Of a DNA stretch of 64,000 nucleotides, positions 18,023 to 26,739 are shown one piece after another (position 1 is the stretch's first letter; the number at the start of each line of letters is the position of its first letter). Location: positions 1 through 64,000 of the forward strand of contig NZ_JABUMX010000002.1 in assembly GCF_013327855.1 (NCBI RefSeq). Direction: 5' to 3'. Below the pieces are notes generated by a model. That model had not been told where the DNA came from and did no database searches. It was given only the letters and a program-made list of their open reading frames with translations. Source of the stretch: Phyllobacterium pellucidum. GTDB lineage: Bacteria; Pseudomonadota; Alphaproteobacteria; Rhizobiales; Rhizobiaceae. The translations under genes and the position numbers were made by a program.

Positions 18023-18868
18023 ATGACAACGTTCCATAGTTCGCAATTTCCTGTTCTGATCGTTGGCGGCACAGGCAAGACCGGCCGACGCGTGGCCAAG
18101 CGCCTTGCCGCCCTCGGCCTTCCCGTCCGCATCGGTTCGCGCCAAGGCACCCCGGCCTTCGATTGGGAAAATCCCGACACGTGGGCCGTGGCACTGGAGG
18201 GTGTATCGGCGGCCTATATCACCTACTACCCGGATCTCGCCGTTCCGGGCGCCGCGGATGCCGTCGGAGAGCTTGCCCGCCTTGCCGTTCGCAAGGGCGT
18301 GAAGCGTCTCGTTCTCCTTTCAGGACGCGGAGAGCCGGAAGCGCAACGCGCCGAACAGGCTTTGCAGGCATCGGGGGCGGACTGGACGATCATACGCGCG
18401 AGCTGGTTTGCGGAGAACTTCAGCGAGAGCTTCTTTCGCGAACCGGTCCTTGCCGGTGATCTTGCGCTGCCGGTGCAAGGCGTGCGCGAACCCTTCATCC
18501 ATGCCGATGACATTGCCGACATCGTCGTCGCCGCGCTGACGGATGCGAGGCACATCGGAGAGCTTTACGAGGTCACCGGCCCGCGCCTGATCACATTTGC
18601 CGAGGCGACCGCGGAAATCGCCAAGGCGACCCGCCGGGATATCCACTTCACCCCGATCCCTCACGACGTCTTCATGCAGGGGCTGGCGGCCGATGGCGTT
18701 CCGGATGATGTCGCCGCGTTGATCGATGAGCTTTTCAGCTCGGTGCTGGATGGACGCAATGAATATCTCACCGATGGCGTGCAGCGGGCACTCGGCCGGG
18801 CACCGCGGGATTTTGCCGAATTCGCCCAAGCGGGCGCCGCGGCCCGCGTATGGGAGCAGGTGAAATGA
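18023..18868 (+). CDS. NmrA-like NAD(P)-binding oxidoreductase
   Basis: 281-aa atypical short-chain dehydrogenase. The nucleotide-binding loop is VLIVGGTGKTGRRVAKRL near the N-terminus (GGTGKTG, residues 15-21), followed by ALEGVSAAYITYYPD, VKRLVLLSGRGEPEAQ and WTIIRASWFAENFSE, all typical of the NmrA/QOR2-like group. ATG 18023 has GGGAGC upstream. Its stop overlaps the DUF1772 start (ATGA), giving a two-gene operon opposite tetR. Many such proteins sense or reduce quinones or electrophiles; the substrate here is not determined. Confidence 0.87.
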   Translation: MTTFHSSQFPVLIVGGTGKTGRRVAKRLAALGLPVRIGSRQGTPAFDWENPDTWAVALEGVSAAYITYYPDLAVPGAADAVGELARLAVRKGVKRLVLLSGRGEPEAQRAEQALQASGADWTIIRASWFAENFSESFFREPVLAGDLALPVQGVREPFIHADDIADIVVAALTDARHIGELYEVTGPRLITFAEATAEIAKATRRDIHFTPIPHDVFMQGLAADGVPDDVAALIDELFSSVLDGRNEYLTDGVQRALGRAPRDFAEFAQAGAAARVWEQVK

Positions 18869-19353
18869 TTGCTCTCATTCCAATCCTCACTCTTCTTGCC
18901 GCCCTTGGCAGCGGTCTGATGGCCGGGCTGTTCTTCGCGTTCTCGAGCTTCGTCATGGCGGCGCTCGCTCGCCTTCCCGCCGATCAAGGCATTACCGCCA
19001 TGAACTCGATCAACGTGACCATTCTCAACCTCAGCTTTAGCGTCGCCTTCTTCGGAACAACTATTTTGTGTCTTGGGCTTGGCGTGGTCGGATTTCTCCG
19101 CTGGTCCGAGCCCGGATCGATTTGGCTCGTTGCAGGAAGCCTGCTCTTCCTGATCGGCACGATCGCTGTGACGATGATCTTCAACGTGCCACTGAATGAT
19201 GCGCTTGCCACCGCCAACCCCGCGAGCCCCGAGAGCGCAGCGCTCTGGACGCGTTACCTTGCCCAATGGCTGCCGTGGAACCATGTCCGCGCGCTCACCA
19301 GCATAGCGGCATTGATCAGCTTCATCCTGGCCTTTGCCCGACAGTCAGCCTGA
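18865..19353 (+). CDS. DUF1772 (anthrone oxygenase-like) membrane protein
   Basis: 162-aa membrane protein with four hydrophobic spans: ILTLLAALGSGLMAGLFFAF, LNLSFSVAFFGTTILCLGLG, LVAGSLLFLIGTIAVTMIF and LTSIAALISFILAFA. The sequence FFAFSSFVMAAL and MIFNVPLNDALA, followed by WTRYLAQWLPWNHVR, are the recognisable DUF1772 features. It starts at ATG 18865 inside the stop of the NmrA-like gene. NmrA plus DUF1772 under a divergent TetR is a recurrent bacterial arrangement, suggesting detoxification or modification of an aromatic compound (inference). Confidence 0.85.
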   Translation: MIALIPILTLLAALGSGLMAGLFFAFSSFVMAALARLPADQGITAMNSINVTILNLSFSVAFFGTTILCLGLGVVGFLRWSEPGSIWLVAGSLLFLIGTIAVTMIFNVPLNDALATANPASPESAALWTRYLAQWLPWNHVRALTSIAALISFILAFARQSA

Positions 19354-19430
19354 CCAAACCTTGTCTCCTGTCCTTTTTCCGGAAACACAGTAGATTAACC
19401 AGGCAATTGCGCTTGTTCCCGGGGGAATAC

Positions 19431-20213
19431 ATGGCTTTTGAGCTTCTTGTCGCGGTGCTGTTCGTTGGCGGAACGATAACCCTGACGCTCATTGCCTATT
19501 TCCTGATGCGCCTCATTACGGGCGGCGATCCCGATGGCCAGGAACGCGATCTGGCAAGTTCGATCATCTTCCGCGTATCGGCCTTGCACGGACTAATCCT
19601 GGCTCTCGTCTTTGCGCAGGAGATGATCGACTACCAGCAGCTTCGCAATGAAACCGCCACCGAATCCAACGCCATTGCCGATATCTACTTCGACGCCGGC
19701 CGCTATGGCGGCGGCCATGCCGGGGCGATCCAGACGCCGCTCGGCGAATATATCAGCGTGGTGGTCGACAAGGAGTGGGCGATCCTCGGCGCCACCGACC
19801 GCCTGACTCCGGAGGCCTGGGCGAAGTGGGACGCAGCCTATGCGGCCGTGCTTGATCTCGAACCGACGAACAAGCGCGAGGAAAGCCTGCGCAACCACAT
19901 GCTTGAGCGTCTCTACACAGTTGCCGAAAGCCGAACCAAGCGGGAAAGCAATGTCGCCGACTCGATGAGCGGCATCTTCTGGTTCGCGGCTCTCTCCGGC
20001 GTCGTGTTCATCGCGCTCGCCTATTATTCCTATCCGCCGCAGCGACGAAATATCGTTCTCATCTCCATGTTCGGCGCCTATACCGGCATTATTCTGTTTC
20101 TCATTTATGCCTTCTCCAACCCCTATAGCCCGCCCGCAGCTATGAGCCCCGGCCCGCTTCTGCGCCTCCAGGAGCAGATCCGCCACTCGATCTCGCAACC
20201 ACCGCAGACGTAA
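19431..20213 (+). CDS. DUF4239 domain-containing membrane protein
   Basis: 260-aa membrane protein. N-terminal span LLVAVLFVGGTITLTLIAYF, a second hydrophobic segment around VSALHGLILALVFAQEM, then a soluble region containing ETATESNAIADIYFDAG, and two C-terminal spans (IFWFAALSGVVFIALAYYS, NIVLISMFGAYTGIILFLIY). This two-plus-two layout and the RxExxAxxxIA-like stretch are typical of DUF4239. Start ATG 19431 follows GGGGGAA. Function unknown. It converges with the Y-family polymerase gene, 11 bp away. Confidence 0.85.
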   Translation: MAFELLVAVLFVGGTITLTLIAYFLMRLITGGDPDGQERDLASSIIFRVSALHGLILALVFAQEMIDYQQLRNETATESNAIADIYFDAGRYGGGHAGAIQTPLGEYISVVVDKEWAILGATDRLTPEAWAKWDAAYAAVLDLEPTNKREESLRNHMLERLYTVAESRTKRESNVADSMSGIFWFAALSGVVFIALAYYSYPPQRRNIVLISMFGAYTGIILFLIYAFSNPYSPPAAMSPGPLLRLQEQIRHSISQPPQT

Positions 20214-20224
20214 CGAATTGTCCC

Positions 20225-21469
20225 TCAAAAATCTTCGGCGGCAGGTATTCGGCCAAATGCGATCTTCGACCCTATGTAGTTTCCGGGCCCATTCGCTGGA
20301 CCAAGGTTCAGCGCCTTGGATCCGTGCCTTACCCTAATCGTGTCGAGAACATCCGACACCCGCTCCCACTGACTCTGCGCTTGACGGCTGTCGCGCGTAT
20401 CGAACAGGTCGCGACTGGCTTCCTGCTCCTCGGAGAGCTCATGCAGGACGACGGTGACGGAACTGATGTTGTTCATCTCGCCTGACATCACAAATTTCTC
20501 GTGCAATCCATTGAGTGCATTGAGAAAAGTATGATCGTCGCGCGCCGGCCTGAACCGCTTGTCCATGCTTGTGCGGCTTTCGCGGCGCGTGCCCACGGTG
20601 TAGGTCAGCGCCCCGGCGCGATGATGTGAACGGCGCAGCCTCCGTGCCGCGCTCATTGTCAAAAGACGCGCACATTGCAGCACCTTCTGCGGCGTCCGCC
20701 AGTCCGGAGGCAAATTGCGGCCATGGCCGAACATGCGCGTGATCGTTTCCGGCTTTTCGACGGAGTAGCCGTGCAAGGCGGCAACGAAACGTTCGCCTTC
20801 GACGCTGTTCCAGATCGCCCGCGCGTGCTTGGGAGCAAGTGCCCAAAGGCCTGCGATATCGGTGACACCTGCCTCTATGAGACGCGTCTCCATGCCCTTG
20901 GAAATACCCGGCAGATCGCGCAAGGCAAGACCCAGCAATTTCCCCGGCAGATCGGCGTGGTCGAGAACCACGAAGCCATCCGGCTTATCCATCTCCGCCG
21001 CAACCTTGGCGAGCAGTTCATTGAACGAGATGCCGATCGAACAGGTGAGCACCGGACCAAACTCGTGGCGCAACGATCGCTTGATGCGCGACGAGAGCTC
21101 CGCTGCCTGCCGCGCTTCGGATTCGAGCAGAGTGCAGGCCAGTTCGTCGATCGAGCGCACCGCGGCGATCGGAACGCACCGCTCGATGATTTCAAGAATG
21201 CGGTTGTGCAGGCGCACGTATACATCAGGCCGCGCCTCGATGAACACGATGTCCGGACATTTCTCCCGCGCCTCACGTACTGAAGTGCCCGTCTTGACGC
21301 CGAATGGCTTGGCTTCGCGGCTTGCGGCGATCACGCTGGTATAGGGAGAATCGAGCGGAACGACCGCTATTGGCCTACCCTGCAGCGCCGGATTGAGTTG
21401 CTGCTCGGCGCTCGCAAAGAAACTGTCAAAATCCAGATATAGCTTTTCAGGATGGGTCGGCTTGCGCAT
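20225..21469 (-). CDS. Y-family DNA polymerase (DinB/UmuC-like), SOS regulated
   Basis: 414-aa translesion polymerase. The palm carries the metal ligands D13 (LYLDFDSFFAS), D108 and E109 (RSIDELA), so the active site is complete; F18 is in the steric-gate position. Fingers: VIAASREAKPFGVKTG. The helix-hairpin-helix region is LRDLPGISKGMETRLIEAGV. The little-finger domain and a poorly conserved tail follow. It is not accompanied by imuA, dnaE2 or lexA. A LexA-type box sits 22 bp upstream of the ATG. Whether it belongs to the Pol IV or UmuC subgroup is not resolved; it is not a typical DinB because the tail lacks a clear beta-clamp motif. Confidence 0.87.
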   Translation of the reverse strand: MRKPTHPEKLYLDFDSFFASAEQQLNPALQGRPIAVVPLDSPYTSVIAASREAKPFGVKTGTSVREAREKCPDIVFIEARPDVYVRLHNRILEIIERCVPIAAVRSIDELACTLLESEARQAAELSSRIKRSLRHEFGPVLTCSIGISFNELLAKVAAEMDKPDGFVVLDHADLPGKLLGLALRDLPGISKGMETRLIEAGVTDIAGLWALAPKHARAIWNSVEGERFVAALHGYSVEKPETITRMFGHGRNLPPDWRTPQKVLQCARLLTMSAARRLRRSHHRAGALTYTVGTRRESRTSMDKRFRPARDDHTFLNALNGLHEKFVMSGEMNNISSVTVVLHELSEEQEASRDLFDTRDSRQAQSQWERVSDVLDTIRVRHGSKALNLGPANGPGNYIGSKIAFGRIPAAEDF

Positions 21470-21490
21470 GTTCCGGGGCTCTCACATTGA

Positions 21491-21505
21491 GAACAAAAAT
21501 AGAAC
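21491..21505 (-). promoter_or_regulatory. SOS box (LexA operator), GTTC-N7-GTTC
   Basis: On the coding strand of the Y-family polymerase the sequence is GTTCTATTTTTGTTC, an exact match to the alphaproteobacterial LexA direct repeat GTTC-N7-GTTC. It lies 22 bp upstream of the start codon, so LexA bound here would block transcription until DNA damage. Confidence 0.88.
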
Positions 21506-21556
21506 ATTTGCTCCGGAATTAAAACAGCAATCTTGGCAATTGCGAAGAAGCTCCGG

Positions 21557-23347
21557 TCAGACAGCACGTGCCGCGTCGAGAATGCGAAACTGTGTGGTTG
21601 TCGAACCATTCCAGTGGTTGAGGGATAGATTGCCCGCAACGTGGATGGTTTGGCCGAGATTTTTGAACAGGAAATCGCCGAGCGGGCCACCGACAGCGCG
21701 AAACGCCATGGCATTGATCCGCGAGCCATCGGCACTGACGAGTGTCGCTCGCACATGGCCGCTTCCCACTTCCCGCGCATCGGTAAGACGGTGATGCGGC
21801 AGTACAAGCACCGGTTGTGGATGCCCCGAGCCGTAGGGTCCCGCCCGCTCCATCAGGTCGTGCAAGGCCACGGTGGCGCCGGCGGCGCTGAGCGCTCCGT
21901 CGATTTCCAGCGATTCATTGCCGCGCAATTCCCCGACCATGGCCGCTGCATTTTCTTCGAAAAAGGCCCGCAAGGCGCCGAGTTTGCCGCGTTCCACGGT
22001 TATGCCGGCTGCCATGGCATGCCCGCCGCCCTTGACGAGAAAGCCCTGTTCGACCGCGCCGCGTACCAGCCTGCCGAGGTCGAACCCGTGGATGGAGCGG
22101 CCGGAGCCCGCGCCGGTGCCATTGGCATTGAACGCGATGGCAAAAGCCGGACGCCGGGTTTTTTCTTTCAGCCGGGCCGCGATCAGCCCGACGATCCCCG
22201 GATGCCAGTCGTCATTCGCGGTAACGACGATGGCGGGGCCGGCGGCCGCTGAAAGTTCGGTCATTGCCTCCGCTTCAGCCTGTTCCAGCATGGCGGTTTC
22301 CATCGCCTGGCGTTCTTGATTGAGGCGGTTGAGTTCCTCGGCAATGCGCAGCGCTTCGTTTGGATCGTCCAGCGTCAAGAGACGCGCGCCGAGGCCAGCA
22401 TCGCCGATACGCCCGCCGGCATTGATGCGAGGGCCGATCAGATAGGCGAAATGAAAGGCATTGAGCGGTTCACCGATGCGTGCAACGCGCGCGAGGGCCG
22501 CGAGGCCGACATTTTGCTGGGCCCGCGCGACAAGAATGCCCTTGACGACGAAGGCACGGTTGAGTCCCTGCAGCGGCACGACATCGCAAACGGTCGCAAG
22601 CGCGGCAAGGTCGAGCAACGACAAGAGGTCGAACGGGGGCGCGCTCGCGCCGACACCCTGTTCGCGCATCGCGCGCAACGTCTGCACGAGCGTCAGGAAC
22701 ACGACGCCTGCAGCACAAAGGTGGCCCTGCCCCGAAAGATCGTCCTCGCGATTGGGGTTGACCACGGCAAGCGCGGCAGCTGGCAACGCGCCGCCAAGCT
22801 GGTGATGGTCGAGCACGACGACATCGGCGCCCGCAGCCTTCGCCGCCTCGATGGCGGCCGCGCTGTTGGTTCCGCAGTCGACCGTTACGATCAGGCTCGC
22901 CTGCTGCGCGAGTTCCTGCATCGCCGCAGGATTGGGACCGTAGCCTTCGAAAATCCGGTCAGGGATGTAGATGCGGTTGGCGATGCCATAATGGCTGAGG
23001 AACCTTGACAGGATCGCCGAGGAGGCCGCCCCGTCAACGTCGTAGTCGCCGAAGATGGCGACCTTTTCGCGGTCCGCAATTGCCCTTGCGATGCGTGCCG
23101 CGGCAATTTCCATATCGGTCAGCGATGTGGGATCGGGCATGAGGCTTTTCAACGTCGGGTCCATGAAGGCAACCGCCTCGTCGAGCCCGACACCCCTGCC
23201 GGCCAGCACGCGGGTCACGATATCCGGGAAACCATGGTTCTGCGCCATAGCGAGCGCAATGTTCGCCTCGCGCTGGGCGAGCCGGTCCACCCATTTCAGG
23301 CCGGTTGCCGATTTTTCAACGCCGAGGAAGAGCCGTGCCGATGTCAT
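21557..23347 (-). CDS. recJ: Single-stranded-DNA-specific exonuclease RecJ
   Basis: 5'-3' exonuclease for RecF-pathway recombination and mismatch repair, 596 aa. DHH-family motifs: IFGDYDVDGAASSAIL (motif I), VTVDCGTN, VVVLDHHQLGGALP (motif III, DHH) and NPNREDD. DHHA1 motifs: GSGRSIHGFDLG and VKGGGHAMAAGI. The C-terminal OB domain follows (ESLEIDGALS to NGSTTTQFRILDA). The start is ATG 23347, giving MTSARLFLGVEKSATG like homologues; a TTG at 23359 would add four residues. It is last in the minus-strand run alaC-hom-glpX-(unknown)-recJ. Confidence 0.96.
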   Translation of the reverse strand: MTSARLFLGVEKSATGLKWVDRLAQREANIALAMAQNHGFPDIVTRVLAGRGVGLDEAVAFMDPTLKSLMPDPTSLTDMEIAAARIARAIADREKVAIFGDYDVDGAASSAILSRFLSHYGIANRIYIPDRIFEGYGPNPAAMQELAQQASLIVTVDCGTNSAAAIEAAKAAGADVVVLDHHQLGGALPAAALAVVNPNREDDLSGQGHLCAAGVVFLTLVQTLRAMREQGVGASAPPFDLLSLLDLAALATVCDVVPLQGLNRAFVVKGILVARAQQNVGLAALARVARIGEPLNAFHFAYLIGPRINAGGRIGDAGLGARLLTLDDPNEALRIAEELNRLNQERQAMETAMLEQAEAEAMTELSAAAGPAIVVTANDDWHPGIVGLIAARLKEKTRRPAFAIAFNANGTGAGSGRSIHGFDLGRLVRGAVEQGFLVKGGGHAMAAGITVERGKLGALRAFFEENAAAMVGELRGNESLEIDGALSAAGATVALHDLMERAGPYGSGHPQPVLVLPHHRLTDAREVGSGHVRATLVSADGSRINAMAFRAVGGPLGDFLFKNLGQTIHVAGNLSLNHWNGSTTTQFRILDAARAV

Positions 23348-23424
23348 TGCATCGTTCAATCACCCGCCGACTGCGAAAGCAATGCTTCGAAAGGCCTATC
23401 CAACGCCAATCACGCCAACGGGTG

Positions 23425-24036
23425 TCAGTTGCTGGCAGGAGGCAGCGCAAGTTCGCTGATGGCGGAGGCCATGGCGGAGGCAAAGTCGGCAAGTTGCCGG
23501 TCGACCACCTCTTTGGAGCTGAGGCGATAATTCATTACGGGCTGTATAAGCATGTAGCGCCCGAGCACGCCGGTGGCGCAGACGAGAAAATCGTCCTTCT
23601 TCTGCGGATCGTCAGAGCTGACACAGGCCATGGCGCGGTTGCCGTAGCTTATATTGGTCCGCTGCGCCACCTGATTGGGCTGGCTCGAATGGTATTGGAA
23701 TGCCTGGTCGAGCAAGCTGCGCACCACGGGATCATCGGGGCCGTCCTTGACCGGGTACATGCCGGCGACATTGCTGGCACGGACCCCGTTGACCGAGACG
23801 ATCGCTCGCGCATCCACGCCGCCATATTCGACAGTCGCGCTGAAATTCTGCGGATCGGCATTGCGGCTGATGACGGTGAAGGGGCCGGAGGTATCAGGCA
23901 GACCGACGAGGATGTCGCGCGAACGGTAGCCTTGAATGAGATCCAGGTCCGTTTCCTGCGCATGAAGCGGAGAAAACGGCACTAAAACCAAAAGTATCGA
24001 CAATATATTGCAGACAATTCCGTAATGGATATTCAT
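23425..24036 (-). CDS. Hypothetical secreted protein
   Basis: 203-aa protein with a hydrophobic signal peptide (IVCNILSILLVLVPFSPLHA) and a mature part I do not recognise. Visible features: VISRNADPQNFSATVEYGG, DARAIVSVNGVRASNV and two cysteines (MACVSS, LVCATG) that could form a disulfide, followed by a C-terminal helix (VVDRQLADFASAMASAIS). ATG 24036 is preceded by GGGTCAGG. It sits 78 bp upstream of recJ and is separated from glpX by a strong terminator, so it probably has its own promoter. Confidence 0.7.
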   Translation of the reverse strand: MNIHYGIVCNILSILLVLVPFSPLHAQETDLDLIQGYRSRDILVGLPDTSGPFTVISRNADPQNFSATVEYGGVDARAIVSVNGVRASNVAGMYPVKDGPDDPVVRSLLDQAFQYHSSQPNQVAQRTNISYGNRAMACVSSDDPQKKDDFLVCATGVLGRYMLIQPVMNYRLSSKEVVDRQLADFASAMASAISELALPPASN

Positions 24037-24128
24037 GCCTGACCCGTTGCGAAGAGGTACTCATATGACAAAATACCAAAAAACACGTGATCCCAATAGG
24101 GTAGAGTGAAATCAGCAGTAATTATCGT

Positions 24129-24168
24129 AAAAAAAAAGCTGCCGGTCCTGAACGAGACAGGCAGCTTT
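24129..24168 (-). terminator. Rho-independent terminator of glpX
   Basis: On the minus strand AAAGCTGCC (24160-24168) pairs with GGCAGCTTT (24135-24143), followed by a run of T (24129-24137). It lies about 20 bp downstream of the glpX stop and ends the alaC-hom-glpX run. Confidence 0.92.
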
Positions 24169-24188
24169 ATGTGAAGGCGGGCGCGTCG

Positions 24189-25172
24189 TTACTGAAACTT
24201 GGCCATGTCCTGATGCTTGGCCTTGATCTCGCGCACCGTTTGCGAATGCGAACGCATGACGACCGTATGCGTCTGGATGTAGTCGCGGGCAAACTTGACG
24301 CCGCTGAGCATGTTGCCGTCGGTCACGCCCGTGGCGGCAAAGAGCACGTCGCCCTTCGCCATTTCTTCCATCGTATAGACCTTCTTGGGATCGGAGATGC
24401 CCATCTTGGCGGCGCGTGCGATCTTGTCGTCGCTGTTGAGCTGCAAACGCCCCTGCATCTGGCCGCCGATGCAGCGAAGCGCCGCCGCGGCAAGTACGCC
24501 CTCAGGGGCGCCGCCAATGCCGAGATAGATGTCGATACCGGTCTCGTCCGGATCCGTCGTATGGATGACGCCGGCAACGTCGCCATCACCGATCAGGCGA
24601 ATTGCAGCGCCCGTCGCACGCACCTCCTCGATCAGGCGCGCATGCCGCGGGCGGTCCATGATGCAGGCGGTGATTTCGTTGAGCGGCACGCCCTTCGCCT
24701 TGGCAACGGCGGTGATATTTTCGATGGCAGGCGCGTCGAGATTGATGATTCCGGCTGGATAACCCGGACCAACGGCGATCTTTTCCATGTAGACGTCGGG
24801 CGCATAGAGAAGATTGCCCTTCTCGGCAATCGCGATGACTGCGAGAGAATTCGGCAGGTTCTTGGCGCAGATCGTCGTCCCTTCAAGCGGGTCGAGGGCG
24901 ATATCGACGGCGGGACCGTTCCGCGTGCCGACTTCTTCGCCGATGTAGAGCATCGGCGCCTCATCGCGCTCACCCTCGCCGATCACCACGGTTCCGGCAA
25001 TCGGGAGCCGGTTGAGCTCCTGACGCATCGCATCCACAGCCGCCTGATCGGCCGCCATCTCGTCACCCCGGCCGCGCAGGCGTGCAGCAGCCACCGCTGC
25101 CCGCTCGGTTACGCGCACCAATTCGAGGGTAAGGATGCGATCGAGACCATTTTGTTCGGAGGTTTTCAGCAT
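24189..25172 (-). CDS. glpX: Class II fructose-1,6-bisphosphatase (GlpX)
   Basis: Gluconeogenic enzyme hydrolysing fructose-1,6-bisphosphate to fructose-6-phosphate, 327 aa. Metal and phosphate motifs: VVIGEGERDEAPMLYIGEEVG (GEGE, substrate and metal binding), VDIALDPLEGTTICAK (DPLEGT signature), and IRLIGDGDVAGVI. The start ATG 25172 is preceded by CAGGAAAAAC; the longer open frame upstream has no family similarity. It follows hom (178 bp gap) in a conserved Rhizobiales order, and its terminator is directly downstream. Confidence 0.96.
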   Translation of the reverse strand: MLKTSEQNGLDRILTLELVRVTERAAVAAARLRGRGDEMAADQAAVDAMRQELNRLPIAGTVVIGEGERDEAPMLYIGEEVGTRNGPAVDIALDPLEGTTICAKNLPNSLAVIAIAEKGNLLYAPDVYMEKIAVGPGYPAGIINLDAPAIENITAVAKAKGVPLNEITACIMDRPRHARLIEEVRATGAAIRLIGDGDVAGVIHTTDPDETGIDIYLGIGGAPEGVLAAAALRCIGGQMQGRLQLNSDDKIARAAKMGISDPKKVYTMEEMAKGDVLFAATGVTDGNMLSGVKFARDYIQTHTVVMRSHSQTVREIKAKHQDMAKFQ

Positions 25173-25350
25173 AGTTTTTCCTGCGTTGGTGTGGCGACGC
25201 CGTATTTTCGGATCGCCACAGCTCTCCTTAGCGTCGGTATGCAACCTTTTGTCAAAGTCGCACCGATGCGGCAAGGGCTCGCAAAAAAGCTAATCGATTA
25301 AACGCCCTAGGCGCAGTTTCTTCCAGTGGTTGCGGCTGCGCGAGGCGGTC

Positions 25351-26670
25351 TCAACCCGCCCGTTCGATACGGATCATCTGCGGTTTGTCGGTCGCGTGGC
25401 CATCCTTGACGATCCCTTCGAGCGCTTTCTTCACCGCAGCTTCAGTGGTCTCGTGCGTGACAAGAATAACCGTCTTCGTCGCTTCCGGCTGGTTGTCGGC
25501 GCTCTGGCGCTGGACGATGGATTCAAGCGAGATATCGTTGTCAGCCATGCGCTTGGCGATAGCGGCAAACACGCCGGCGCGGTCGTGCACCGTCAGGCGG
25601 ATGAAGTAGCCGCCCTCGTGCGAGCGCATCCGCGCCCGCTTGTAAGGCGCCAGCGCCTTTGCCGGTGTACCGAACACAGGACCGTGCTGGAAACCCGGCC
25701 GGCTTTTGGCAATATCGGCAAGGTCGCCAATAACGGCCGAGGCCGTCGCCGCGCCGCCGGCGCCAGGTCCTGACAACAGCAATTCACCCAGAAGATCGGT
25801 TTCAATCGCGACCGCATTGGTGACGCCGTGGACCTGCGCAATGACGGATTCGACCGGCACCATCGTCGGATGAACGCGCTGCTCTATGCCACTGTCGGTT
25901 TTCAGGGCCACGCCCAGCAACTTGATGCGATAGCCGAGTTCGTCGGCCGCCTTGATATCGGCGAGCGAGATGTTGCTGATACCCTCAAGATAGATGTCGT
26001 CCGCGGAGATCTGAGTGCCGAATGCAAGGCTCGTCAGGATTGCGAGCTTGTGTGCCGTATCATTGCCCTCGATGTCGAAGGTCGGGTCCGCTTCCGCATA
26101 GCCGAGACGCTGCGCATCGGCGAGACAGGCATCGAACGAGATACCCTCTTCCCACATGCGCGTGAGGATATAGTTGCAGGTGCCGTTCATGATGCCATAG
26201 ACGCGCGAAACAGTATTGCCGGTGAGCGACTCGCGCAGCGCCTTGATAACCGGGATGCCACCGGCGACCGCTGCCTCGAAGTTGAGGAGAACGCCCTTAT
26301 CCTCCGCGATCTTTGCCAAGGCGACGCCATGCTTGGCAAGCAGCGCCTTGTTGGCGGTGATGACGTGCCGGCCGGATTTCAGCGCAGCCTCCACGGCGGC
26401 ACGCGCCGGCCCTTCGTCACCGCCGATCAATTCGATGAAAACGTCGATGTCGTTTGATTTGGCAAGGGCAACCGGGTCTTCGAACCAGCTCGCTGAGGAA
26501 AAGTCGACGCCACGATCGCGCTTGCGGTCACGCGCCGAAACGGCGGTAACCACGATTTCCTTGCCGCACTGGCGAGTGAGCATTTCGCCCCGGTCACGCA
26601 ATATTTTCAGAACGGAGGCACCAACAGTACCCAGTCCGGCGATACCCACGCGCAGCGCTTCACTCATCAT
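25351..26670 (-). CDS. hom: Homoserine dehydrogenase
   Basis: NAD(P)-dependent reduction of aspartate semialdehyde to homoserine, leading to Thr, Met and Ile; 439 aa. N-terminal Rossmann loop [17 protein letters not shown]; catalytic region [22 protein letters not shown] and [15 protein letters not shown]; substrate segment [25 protein letters not shown]-like ([11 protein letters not shown]). The C-terminal ACT domain (about 350-435, [21 protein letters not shown]) is the expected site of threonine feedback. Two consecutive ATGs (26670, 26667) are possible starts. It lies 69 bp downstream of the aminotransferase. Confidence 0.97.
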   Translation of the reverse strand: [439 protein letters not shown]

Positions 26671-26739
26671 GCAATTCCCTGAAATTTTGCTGAAACGGCG
26701 CCGGATGGCGCCGCCGATTTTACTGCGAACGCCGCCAGA

